A DNA stretch of 64,000 bases, from assembly GCA_903833215.1 (NCBI GenBank), contig CAILEM010000040.1:30631-94630 (forward strand). Reading direction: 5' to 3'. The notes beneath the pieces are model-generated. The model was not told the origin of the DNA and made no database searches. It was given only the letters and a program-made list of their open reading frames with translations. The stretch is from an uncultured Armatimonadota bacterium. GTDB lineage: Bacteria > Armatimonadota > Fimbriimonadia > Fimbriimonadales > Fimbriimonadaceae. Of this stretch, positions 53,891 to 61,415 are shown one piece after another; position 1 is the stretch's first letter; each line of letters starts with the position of its first letter. The position numbers and the translations under genes were made by a program.

Positions 53891-54763
53891 CTATTCGGAT
53901 TCCGATTGGCTCCAAGCCTGTTCAGCAAGCCTTTTCATGACCAAGCTCTGCTCCCACCGGTCGCTGAACTCTTTTCCATCTGGCAGAGTGATGGCATATC
54001 TAGGTGGCCCTAATTCGCTTGCGAAGGGGAATACGTCGCCAGGACCTGCCTCCTTGCGCCATTGCCTCATGGCCTCCGCCCAAATCTGAACGAAGAACTG
54101 GGCAGTCGGTCCGGAACCGTCACCTACATCCACCTGTACTGCCTCTCCGTTTGAGATGCGTCCGTGGAGGTGTGAAGTTCGCTCGAGGACGGGCATCATT
54201 CGCTCGATGGCCCGCTCGTATTCCATGCCGTAAAATTCGCTCACCACAACGAAATGTGAGAAGTCACCCGTGAACCGAACCTCGGGCATGTGTTCGATGA
54301 GCTGAAGGGCTTGGTTGAGACTCTCAGGGATGTTATTACGATGCGTCTCAACGAAGAAACAAATCCCCTCGTTGTGAGCGATTTCTCTTGCCTCGCGAAG
54401 GAACTCTGCCGCATAGTTCATCGGATAGAACGGGTTCAATGGCTGGGCAAACACAAAGTCAGCATTCAGTCGCTTTGCACGAGCAACGGTCGCATGCACG
54501 TCATCAAGGGTGTGAGGGTGGTGACCTAACGTTAACCGCAATCCTTCCAAGTCTAGGGCTGTCTTGCGTTCGGCTTCATCCTCATCTGACAGCCAGCATT
54601 CGACCCCCTCAAATCCTGCTGCCTTCACCCTGGCGAGCTTTTCTGGAATCGTCCACTCAGTATCAGAATTCATAGGAAGTCCGATGAGTGACCACAGTGA
54701 GTGTTGAACTTGAAGCCTTGGGGGATTCTGCGTCCCGTCGTTGTACCGATCAAATGCGGACAT
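53891..54763 (-). CDS. Sugar phosphate isomerase/epimerase family protein
   Basis: 290 residues, TIM-barrel type: GFEGVECWLSDEDE, FFVETHRNNIPESL (metal-binding Glu and His), FTGDFSHFV (Asp/His) and SHLHGRISNGEAVQ. The barrel end differs from the protein at 51684, so the two are distant relatives. Coupled to the peptidase downstream. Substrate unknown. Confidence 0.82.
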   Translation of the reverse strand: MSAFDRYNDGTQNPPRLQVQHSLWSLIGLPMNSDTEWTIPEKLARVKAAGFEGVECWLSDEDEAERKTALDLEGLRLTLGHHPHTLDDVHATVARAKRLNADFVFAQPLNPFYPMNYAAEFLREAREIAHNEGICFFVETHRNNIPESLNQALQLIEHMPEVRFTGDFSHFVVVSEFYGMEYERAIERMMPVLERTSHLHGRISNGEAVQVDVGDGSGPTAQFFVQIWAEAMRQWRKEAGPGDVFPFASELGPPRYAITLPDGKEFSDRWEQSLVMKRLAEQAWSQSESE

Positions 54764-54930
54764 CAATTAGTGTTCTACCCTCTAATACGTCTTCGAGTAG
54801 AACGGCGAACTCACACCAGTTCCAATTCGCCAAACGAAGACCTTCTGGCAAACTTGTCCGACGGCTGTCGAGCCGCAATGGCTCTTGGGGGCGTCTTGAA
54901 CTCAAGGTGAGGGAAATTCGCCGCGAAGCA

Positions 54931-55332
54931 ATGGATAACTTTGACGCTTTCAAACCGTGGTTCTATGCGGCTGCCGTATACAACGCAATCTGGGGCACGC
55001 TGGCCAGTCTGTTTCCTGATGCGTTGTTCCGAATGCTCGGCATGCCACCGCTGAACTACCCTTCGATGTTTCAGTGCATCGGAATGATGGTTGGCGTCTA
55101 TGCCATCGCCTATTGGCTCATTGCTCGAGACCCCGTCCGATTTGGGCCGCTGGTTTACGTTGGATTGCTCGGCAAAGTCTTGGGCCCAGTGGGCTTTGTA
55201 TGGTCAGCCCTTCAACACCAGCTACCGTGGTCATTTGGCTGGATCAACGTGTTCAATGATTTGGTCTGGCTTCCGGCGTTCGTTCTGTTCGCGGTAAAGG
55301 TCTGGAAGCGCGAACTGAAGAAGATGGACTAG
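54931..55332 (+). CDS. Four-helix membrane protein, hypothetical
   Basis: 133 residues, helices at about 10-28, 40-62, 72-92 and 103-122. The layout (WFYAAAVYNAIWGTLASLFPD, CIGMMVGVYAIAYWL, DLVWLPAFVLFAV in parts) resembles small DoxX-like or SPW-like membrane proteins without a diagnostic motif. ATG 54931 is preferred because longer in-frame starts give a polar sequence that overlaps the divergent gene. Confidence 0.7.
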   Translation: MDNFDAFKPWFYAAAVYNAIWGTLASLFPDALFRMLGMPPLNYPSMFQCIGMMVGVYAIAYWLIARDPVRFGPLVYVGLLGKVLGPVGFVWSALQHQLPWSFGWINVFNDLVWLPAFVLFAVKVWKRELKKMD

Positions 55333-55452
55333 GTCAAACTCCCCACCCGCGATCTAGCCCGAGTCTTGCCGGGCACCCAAACGGCCCATATTTCGCAGTC
55401 ACTGGTTTCTGTCACTTGGCGGACTGACGAGTGCGTGTTATTCTCCCAATTC

Positions 55453-55761
55453 ATGGACGCACGCTCCTTCATTACCAACAAACACAACGCCGCAGTTGAA
55501 GAACTGAGGGCTCTCGAAGCGGAGTACCTTCCGCGCAGACAAGCTGCCTTGGCAAGTATTGCGTTGACTCAGCAGTTCTTGGATGAACTTAGTGCAACGA
55601 CGTCCGAAGCTGACGATGTGCGGATGGCTATCGTTGAATCACCCTCTTCGCTGATAGAGGAATCTCAGGTTCACGAAGACGACTCGGACCCCGAGCCGAG
55701 AACACCGACGAGTTGGGTTTCCGCGCGAGACCTTCTGCCCAAAGTTCGCCAAACAGCGTAA
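55453..55761 (+). CDS. Small helical protein, tandem paralogue 1
   Basis: 102 residues. The first ~50 residues (MDARSFITNK..AAVEELRALEAEYLPR...ALASIALTQQFLDEL) form a predicted helical hairpin; the tail is acidic and Pro-rich. A TATTCT box lies eight bases before the ATG. Its N-terminal half is shared with the next gene. Function unknown. Confidence 0.6.
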   Translation: MDARSFITNKHNAAVEELRALEAEYLPRRQAALASIALTQQFLDELSATTSEADDVRMAIVESPSSLIEESQVHEDDSDPEPRTPTSWVSARDLLPKVRQTA

Positions 55762-55785
55762 AACGAGGTCAACAGATTTTTAACT

Positions 55786-56034
55786 ATGGACGCAAAGACA
55801 TTTATCACAAGGAAAAACGAAGCCGCAGTGGCGGAGTTAAAAGCACTCGACGATGAATTCCTCCCGAGAATGGATTCCGCTCTTGCTATGGTCGATCTCA
55901 CCAAGAAGTGGCTCGAAGAATTGGGATCGGAGCTTACGGAAGACGAGGGACCCAGCCTTCAAGAAGTAGCCAAGACCGCATCCCAGAATTGGATGGTTGG
56001 TAGAGATGCCAACGGTCGCCTGCTCCCCAAGTAG
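55786..56034 (+). CDS. Small helical protein, tandem paralogue 2
   Basis: 82 residues, about half of its first 48 positions identical to the protein at 55453 (MDAKTFITRK.EAAVAELKALDDEFLPR...ALAMVDLT). The C-terminus differs and ends WMVGRDANGRLLPK. The pair arose by duplication and then diverged in the tails. Function unknown. Confidence 0.62.
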   Translation: MDAKTFITRKNEAAVAELKALDDEFLPRMDSALAMVDLTKKWLEELGSELTEDEGPSLQEVAKTASQNWMVGRDANGRLLPK

Positions 56035-56535
56035 GCGATGGAAGTTACGGATTTGAACTGAGGATTCCGATTTCAAGTCGACTCCCACTAAATCCCCCTG
56101 CCAATATCTCCTGGTGATCCACCACCGTTTTTGTGGCGGTGGCGATTGGATTCCCCGTATCGGAATTAGGCGCCTACACGGGGAATTTGTCGCTACCGGA
56201 ACCTTGTCGTCTCGGCGGGGTCAAAAGTGTTTGGCTTGCAGCCGAACAGTCCGAATGTGACGATAAACAGGAAAATTCTGGCAAGCACGAGACATTGTAT
56301 GACAAGACTTTGGCAATCCCAAGATATCCTGAGATCAAACGTCTTATGGGTTCATTCTCCATTTGGTACAGGTTATGAAGATGGTTTTTCCAGGATTCGC
56401 ATAGCCTCGTAATTGCTTCATTTTCCGCTTGACCGATTGACAGGGTACTTGCTTAACAAATCGGTGTCATTCTTAATAGCACGGAGACCATTTTCCCTTT
56501 CGCTTCTTTGAGTGGCCACGGATTTTTGAAGATTT
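56035..56535. other. 501-bp interval with a tRNA-like remnant and a dyad
   Basis: No convincing gene. On the minus strand 56044-56088 reads GTCGACTTGAAATCGGAATC then TCAGTTCAAATCCG, resembling an anticodon arm with TGA and a T-arm of a serine tRNA, without acceptor pairing. ATTCCCCGT and ACGGGGAAT (56151-56186) form a nine-bp dyad. The rest shows nothing identifiable. Confidence 0.3.
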
Positions 56536-56808
56536 ATGAGTGTACAGAGCATACTGGCGATTTTCAGCAAACGAAAGCGCAGACGTACACGAAGAAAACC
56601 CGATGACGTCCGTGCGGAAACTATCGAGCGCATCAATGCCCGTGGTTATGAGTTGGTTGATGTGAGCGGATTCTACAACGGGAAAGTCGCCGCGCGTCGG
56701 TACTTGCTTACCGATCCAAACGGCAACACCATCGATAACGGTGGCGAAGGCTTTACTAGCTCCGCCGAAGCCCTCCAATCGATCATCAAACAACCACGCA
56801 TCAAATAG
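56536..56808 (+). CDS. Small basic protein, hypothetical
   Basis: 90 residues. A very basic N-terminus (SKRKRRRTRRK) precedes a compact domain (ARGYELVDVSGFYNGKVAARRY, LTDPNGNTIDNGGEGF). Could bind nucleic acid. No family recognised and no strong ribosome site. Confidence 0.45.
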   Translation: MSVQSILAIFSKRKRRRTRRKPDDVRAETIERINARGYELVDVSGFYNGKVAARRYLLTDPNGNTIDNGGEGFTSSAEALQSIIKQPRIK

Positions 56809-57041
56809 CACTCTTTCGGATTGCTCTCCTGTTGTGTGTGGACACGTTTGGCGTCGTCGATGTCCTCCTCCACCTAACTTCGTACCGTCTTTCTCACGGA
56901 CGGATCCTTTGGGTAATCCATTCTTGACCTGCCCGAGGAGCGTCTGTGACAGACTAATTTGCGGACAATTTAGTGGACATAATCTGGGAAATAAAAAGGC
57001 GTGCAACCCAAATAGAACTTAAAGTGCTCTGAATTGATCGC

Positions 57042-57053
57042 TATAATGGGGAC
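57042..57053 (+). promoter_or_regulatory. TATAAT -10 box six bases before the fic start codon
   Basis: TATAAT at 57042-57047, then six bases and the ATG at 57054. TTAAAG at 57019-57024 is a weak -35 at 17 bp. No Shine-Dalgarno: the transcript is probably leaderless. Confidence 0.55.
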
Positions 57054-58226
57054 ATGTCTCGCGACAGCGAACGACCATATTTAAGATCCCATCCTTGGCT
57101 TAAGTTTCATCTGGATCTCAGGAATGCCGACATGGCCATCTGGATCATGCTTGGCGAGATAAAGTCGAAGTCGGAGCATCTTTCAATGGTGCCTCTGAAG
57201 CCATCGGTATCAAGGGACCTGCATGCCATCTACTTAGCCAAGGGTGTTCACGCAACGACGGCAATCGAAGGTAACACCCTTAGTGAGATAGAAGTTCAGC
57301 AGCGAATCGCTGGAAAGCTTCCGCTTCCCCCGTCCAAGGAGTACCTCGGTGAAGAGGTTGACCGAGTTGTGGATGTTTCTAATTTGGTGGTTGAAGAGGT
57401 CCTGACAAAGACCAGAGCAAGCCTATCCGTCGAAGATCTTTGCCGATACAACCGAGAGATTCTCCTTGGCCTTGCGGTGGAGCAAGGCGTAACTCCTGGA
57501 CTGATTCGAACACATGAGGTTGGTGTTGGTCGATATTCTGGTGCTCCCGCCCAAGACTGTGAGTTTCTTCTCGAACGGATGTGTGAGTGGCTAAACTCAC
57601 CGGACTTTGCGACCCAAGGGGAGATGAAGATTCCTCTCGGAGTTCTGAGAGCCATCATGGCGCACCTGTACATCGCACTCATCCATCCGTTCGGTGATGG
57701 AAACGGTCGCACTGCACGGGTGGCTGAAGTAAAGATCCTGGCCGAGGCCGGTTTGCCCACGCCTGCTGCCCACTTGTTGAGCAACCACTACAACCTGACT
57801 CGGTCAGAGTATTACCGGCAACTCCAACATGTGAGTTCATCAGGAGGGGAAACAAGGGCGTTCATTAGCTATGCCCTGAGGGGCCTGTTGGATGGTCTGG
57901 TGGAGCAGTTGCGCACGGTATGGGAACAGCAATGGAGTCTGGCGTGGAACGACCTGGTGTACAGCAGTCTGAAGGGCGAAGGTGTGACCGAGAAGCGGCT
58001 CAGGCATTTGGTCTTTGATCTGACAATGTCGGCGACCCCAATCAAACCGGGTGAGCTCAAGTATCTGAGTGTCCGCCTTATGGAGTCATACGCGAATGTG
58101 AGTGACAAGACAATTCAGCGAGATATCCGTCGCCTAGAGGATCTGAATTTGATCAAGAGGACTCGAGAGGGAATAGCAGCCAACAAAGACCTAATTCAAG
58201 CCTTCCGCCCTCCGACGAGCAGCTAG
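57054..58226 (+). CDS. Fic-family AMP-transferase with N-terminal inhibitory motif
   Basis: 390 residues. Catalytic motif HPFGDGNGR at 211-219 with H211. The autoinhibitory motif (S/T)xxxE(G/N) is present ahead of the Fic core as T68-T-A-I-E72-G73, so this is a class II Fic protein, held off by E72 until activated. The C-terminal ~90 residues form a winged helix (DKTIQRDIRRLEDLNLIKRTREG), common in this group, suggesting DNA binding or autoregulation. Targets are unknown. Leaderless-type promoter directly upstream. Confidence 0.92.
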   Translation: MSRDSERPYLRSHPWLKFHLDLRNADMAIWIMLGEIKSKSEHLSMVPLKPSVSRDLHAIYLAKGVHATTAIEGNTLSEIEVQQRIAGKLPLPPSKEYLGEEVDRVVDVSNLVVEEVLTKTRASLSVEDLCRYNREILLGLAVEQGVTPGLIRTHEVGVGRYSGAPAQDCEFLLERMCEWLNSPDFATQGEMKIPLGVLRAIMAHLYIALIHPFGDGNGRTARVAEVKILAEAGLPTPAAHLLSNHYNLTRSEYYRQLQHVSSSGGETRAFISYALRGLLDGLVEQLRTVWEQQWSLAWNDLVYSSLKGEGVTEKRLRHLVFDLTMSATPIKPGELKYLSVRLMESYANVSDKTIQRDIRRLEDLNLIKRTREGIAANKDLIQAFRPPTSS

Positions 58227-58265
58227 CCTGAGTTGGTTATGCGAAGGGTGACGAACAGGAATGTC

Positions 58266-59141
58266 CTACGGCCGAAGTGCGATCGAGAATTGGTAGCTCT
58301 GATCGGGATGCTTCGCGATAACAGGAAACGGCTGCGTGTGGTTGGATTCGTCGAGAGTTTTCGGGCCCGCGATGAGGGTTCGTTTTCCGGTCATCCAGTC
58401 GCCCACGATCGCCTGGGACATCCAAACCGTCCGATTCTTCTCGTGTGGCACCGTATCGCGAACACTTACCATCGCATAGGTTGCGCTCTTTACGCGAAAG
58501 TCAGCGCTTCGTGCTTGGGTCATTTTCAGGTCGACGCGGTTCTTCTTCCAGTTCATTAGGTAGGCACCGAAGTTTGCGCCAGTGGTGCTGTCGTGGTCAT
58601 ACGTGAAAATCCAAAAGCGATCCGCCTTTTCGTCGACATACAGACTGTGGATGCGGTAATCGAGGGCGATGGTTGGATTGCCTTCAACCGTGATCTTTGT
58701 TTGATCTGTGCTGATCGAGACGAGATGTCCAAGTTTCTTGAGCGAGGTCAGAGCGTCAATTTGAGGCATCGGTCCTTCGCGAGGCAGCGAACGTTGTGCA
58801 TGTCGATAGCCCGCAGTCAAGCCCTTTGCCACGCGATGGCGCTGCTTGGTGGTCAGATCGAGCTCCCACTCCTCCATTATGTTTGTCAGCGCTTTCGGGT
58901 CAGCGCCTTCGACGCGGTAGCTGAGCACGCCATGGGACTTCCACCACACCTCCCGTACGTCTCCCTTTGTAATCGCCCAGCAATGGCGTTGTGATCCATC
59001 TAGCGAACAGGTGTAGAGCTGCGAGTGGCTCACGGCGTTGCTACCGTGCGGGTTATAGTAGCGAGCCGAAAAAGCAACGGCATAAGCATCGCCTTGGACC
59101 AAGCCAGAAAGGACAGCCGTGGATATCAGAAACGTGAGCAT
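58266..59141 (-). CDS. Exported protein, beta-propeller-like, hypothetical
   Basis: 291 residues with an N-terminal signal-like segment (MLTFLISTAVLSGLVQG). Strand-rich text with periodic W and Y/F residues (RVEGADPKALTNIMEEWELD; DRFWIFTYDHDS) suggests WD40/TolB-like blades. No catalytic motif. It converges with fic. Confidence 0.6.
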   Translation of the reverse strand: MLTFLISTAVLSGLVQGDAYAVAFSARYYNPHGSNAVSHSQLYTCSLDGSQRHCWAITKGDVREVWWKSHGVLSYRVEGADPKALTNIMEEWELDLTTKQRHRVAKGLTAGYRHAQRSLPREGPMPQIDALTSLKKLGHLVSISTDQTKITVEGNPTIALDYRIHSLYVDEKADRFWIFTYDHDSTTGANFGAYLMNWKKNRVDLKMTQARSADFRVKSATYAMVSVRDTVPHEKNRTVWMSQAIVGDWMTGKRTLIAGPKTLDESNHTQPFPVIAKHPDQSYQFSIALRP

Positions 59142-59398
59142 TGTCGTTTGACGTTACAGCCCCCATTCTACGGCAATCCTCAGTAGAACCATCTTTCGCC
59201 CTTTAACCTGAGCAACTCAAAGTCGATCACGATAGCCGACCAGAATGTCGAGCTTTCGGAATTCTAGAGTTTGCTTGGTTTCTCCACCAGGTGTACATCT
59301 AACAGGATCAAATTAACTACATAACCGGATATGCTTGCGGACGGTCCGGAATTCGTAGCTTCACTCCTTGAACGAGGATAGGTGAGTAGCGAGACAAG

Positions 59399-60463
59399 AT
59401 GCTGGAACTGACTGCTAAGCCTGACGCTGCAGAAGCCCTGCAGAGAATGGAGCGCTGGTGGCTCCGAGAAAATGACGACCGCGCGATTTTGACTATCGGA
59501 GTCGAAACGCCGAGCCGATTGGAAGCGAAGACCTTTTCGTCGCCTCGGGAAGCTTGGTTCGACTTCGATTACCGCATCGAACGGGCGCTCGCGGATGTTG
59601 AGCATGGCTGTTACGTTGCCGAAACATTTCCGTGCTTTGAGCCCAATCTTGGACCGGATATCGTCTCGACAATCTTCGGTTTGAAGCTCGAATTTGAGCC
59701 CAGCACGAGTTGGAGCGTTCCGATTGTTGATTCGATCGAGGAGCTACTCAGCCTCAAGCCCGACTTTGGAGTAGATCTTTGGCAAGACGTTGAAAAGCTG
59801 CAGCGCATGGCGATTGAGGCGGGGAAAGGGAAGTGGATCACGCTCTTTACGGACCTACATCCGAATATGGATGTGCTGGCCGCGCTCATGGGGCAAGAAC
59901 CGGCGTGCATTGCTGTTGCAGACGAACCGGATCAAGTCGCCCGAGCCGTCGAGTTTGTCACACCTGTTTGCGTCGAAGCCTACAACCGACAGATTCGACC
60001 GCTCGAAGAAGCCAACCTCCCAATTGGGTGCTGGATTCGGGGTCTGAGTCGTCACCGGACCTACGTGCCTGAGTGCGATTTCTCCATCCTCATTGGCCCC
60101 AAGTTCTTTAAGGAATCCGTTCTGCCCACGATCCGTGAGGAGATGAAGGCATCTGACCGAAACATCTACCATCTCGATGGTCCGGGCGCTTTGCGTCACC
60201 TGGATGCGATCCTTGAGGTGCCCGAGATTCATGCCATCCAGTGGGTTTACGGTGCAGGAAATGGTCCCGCACGCAACTGGCTCCCGGTCTACAAAAAGAT
60301 CCTGGACGCCGGAAAAGGAATACGCGTTGAGGCTGAGGATTGCGAGGACATCCGAATCCTGAATGAAGAGCTTGGATCCAAAGGCGTCTGGTACGCCGCG
60401 AATTTCTCCGCTCCCGATCTGGAGGCAGCAAACCGGATTGTGAACCTGCTTGCCAAGCACTGA
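59399..60463 (+). CDS. Uroporphyrinogen-decarboxylase-fold protein (URO-D/MtaA-like)
   Basis: 354 residues, normal UroD length. It has the barrel pattern of non-haem UroD relatives: FTDLHPNMDVLAALMG, CDFSILIGPKFFKESVLP, NIYHLDGPGALRHLDAILE with the GxGG-like metal/cofactor region near the C-terminus. The classical N-terminal RAGRxxP porphyrin motif is missing, so methyltransferase-like or catabolic roles are more likely than haem synthesis. GAGG lies upstream of the ATG. Confidence 0.75.
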   Translation: MLELTAKPDAAEALQRMERWWLRENDDRAILTIGVETPSRLEAKTFSSPREAWFDFDYRIERALADVEHGCYVAETFPCFEPNLGPDIVSTIFGLKLEFEPSTSWSVPIVDSIEELLSLKPDFGVDLWQDVEKLQRMAIEAGKGKWITLFTDLHPNMDVLAALMGQEPACIAVADEPDQVARAVEFVTPVCVEAYNRQIRPLEEANLPIGCWIRGLSRHRTYVPECDFSILIGPKFFKESVLPTIREEMKASDRNIYHLDGPGALRHLDAILEVPEIHAIQWVYGAGNGPARNWLPVYKKILDAGKGIRVEAEDCEDIRILNEELGSKGVWYAANFSAPDLEAANRIVNLLAKH

Positions 60464-60507
60464 AAGGGGAAGGAAAACTTCAGACGATTGAACCTAAGTC
60501 AAGAACT

Positions 60508-61194
60508 ATGACAATGAAATTCGGCCTTATCCCCTTTATCCTTGGCGGAGTCGTGTTGATGGCTGTCGCAAGCTCTCCCCAACGGACGAGTGCAAAACAG
60601 TCCGCATTCTGGAAAGCCGACGTTGAACTCAGAAGCATCCAAGCCAAGATGTCCAAAGGTCACCCCTTGACGAAAGGTGACATTACGTTTCTTTTCCACG
60701 AGATAGATTTCCCAGCCCACAGCGAATCTGGCCAATCGGGGATTCTTGTGCTGATAAAGGCAGCCCACTACGATCTCTACCCCATCAAGGATGTTCTGGA
60801 TCTCATAGAACGCAAGGCGAAGTACGGCGGAAAATGGTGGATCTGCTATCCCGCGATGGATTATTACGCAGCACTCTTCCCCGGAAATCACTGGTCCTCA
60901 GCTGGAGTTAATGCCGATTATGAAGCTCTGACAAGCAGGAAAAAGAGTCGAACCCAACTAGACCAAGAGGAAACCGAATTCATCACGCGAACGCTGGCCT
61001 TGCCCAACCCAGACGACAGACAGAAAGCTGCCTGGGTGCCCTTGCAGAAGCACGATCTTGATCAACGGTCATTGCAGTGGATCAGGTCTCAGATCGGTAA
61101 ACAAATCTCTGTCAGCAAGAAACCGGAAACCGAATACTGGAATTTCATCCAAAGAATCGTGGATTTTCGGAATAGGAAGCACGATCTTCACTAG
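60508..61194 (+). CDS. Exported protein, hypothetical
   Basis: 228 residues. A signal peptide (about 1-22, MKFGLIPFILGGVVLMAVAS) precedes a soluble, Trp- and Lys-rich domain. A second Met at 60514 is an equally good start. No recognised motif. Confidence 0.6.
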   Translation: MTMKFGLIPFILGGVVLMAVASSPQRTSAKQSAFWKADVELRSIQAKMSKGHPLTKGDITFLFHEIDFPAHSESGQSGILVLIKAAHYDLYPIKDVLDLIERKAKYGGKWWICYPAMDYYAALFPGNHWSSAGVNADYEALTSRKKSRTQLDQEETEFITRTLALPNPDDRQKAAWVPLQKHDLDQRSLQWIRSQIGKQISVSKKPETEYWNFIQRIVDFRNRKHDLH

Positions 61195-61371
61195 GAGTCC
61201 TTGCGGTCCCATTCACTCAACGCCGCTAGTGCCAGAGGCAATAGTCTAACTCGCACGCTATCGGACCGTAACGTAAGATCTTACACAACCTCGTCGGATC
61301 GACTGCCAGCACTAAGAGACGAGCTGCCTTCGCACCAGCTCTTTCAGTTATGCTGCCGAAAGAAAGAGACG

Positions 61372-61409
61372 CAAATAGTGGCAGACACATGGTGGGTCTG
61401 CCACTATTT
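61372..61409 (-). terminator. Hairpin at the 3' end of the beta-propeller gene
   Basis: A perfect 15-bp stem (CAAATAGTGGCAGAC and its complement) with an eight-base loop, seven bases beyond the stop of the minus-strand gene. There is no strong T-run; it may serve as a terminator or 3'-end stabiliser. Confidence 0.55.
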
Positions 61410-61415
61410 GTGTAC

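Noticed and set aside
56133..56378. An 81-codon plus-strand frame in the interval before 56536.
   Set aside because: No ribosome site, mixed composition, and it crosses a nine-bp dyad; nothing supports expression.
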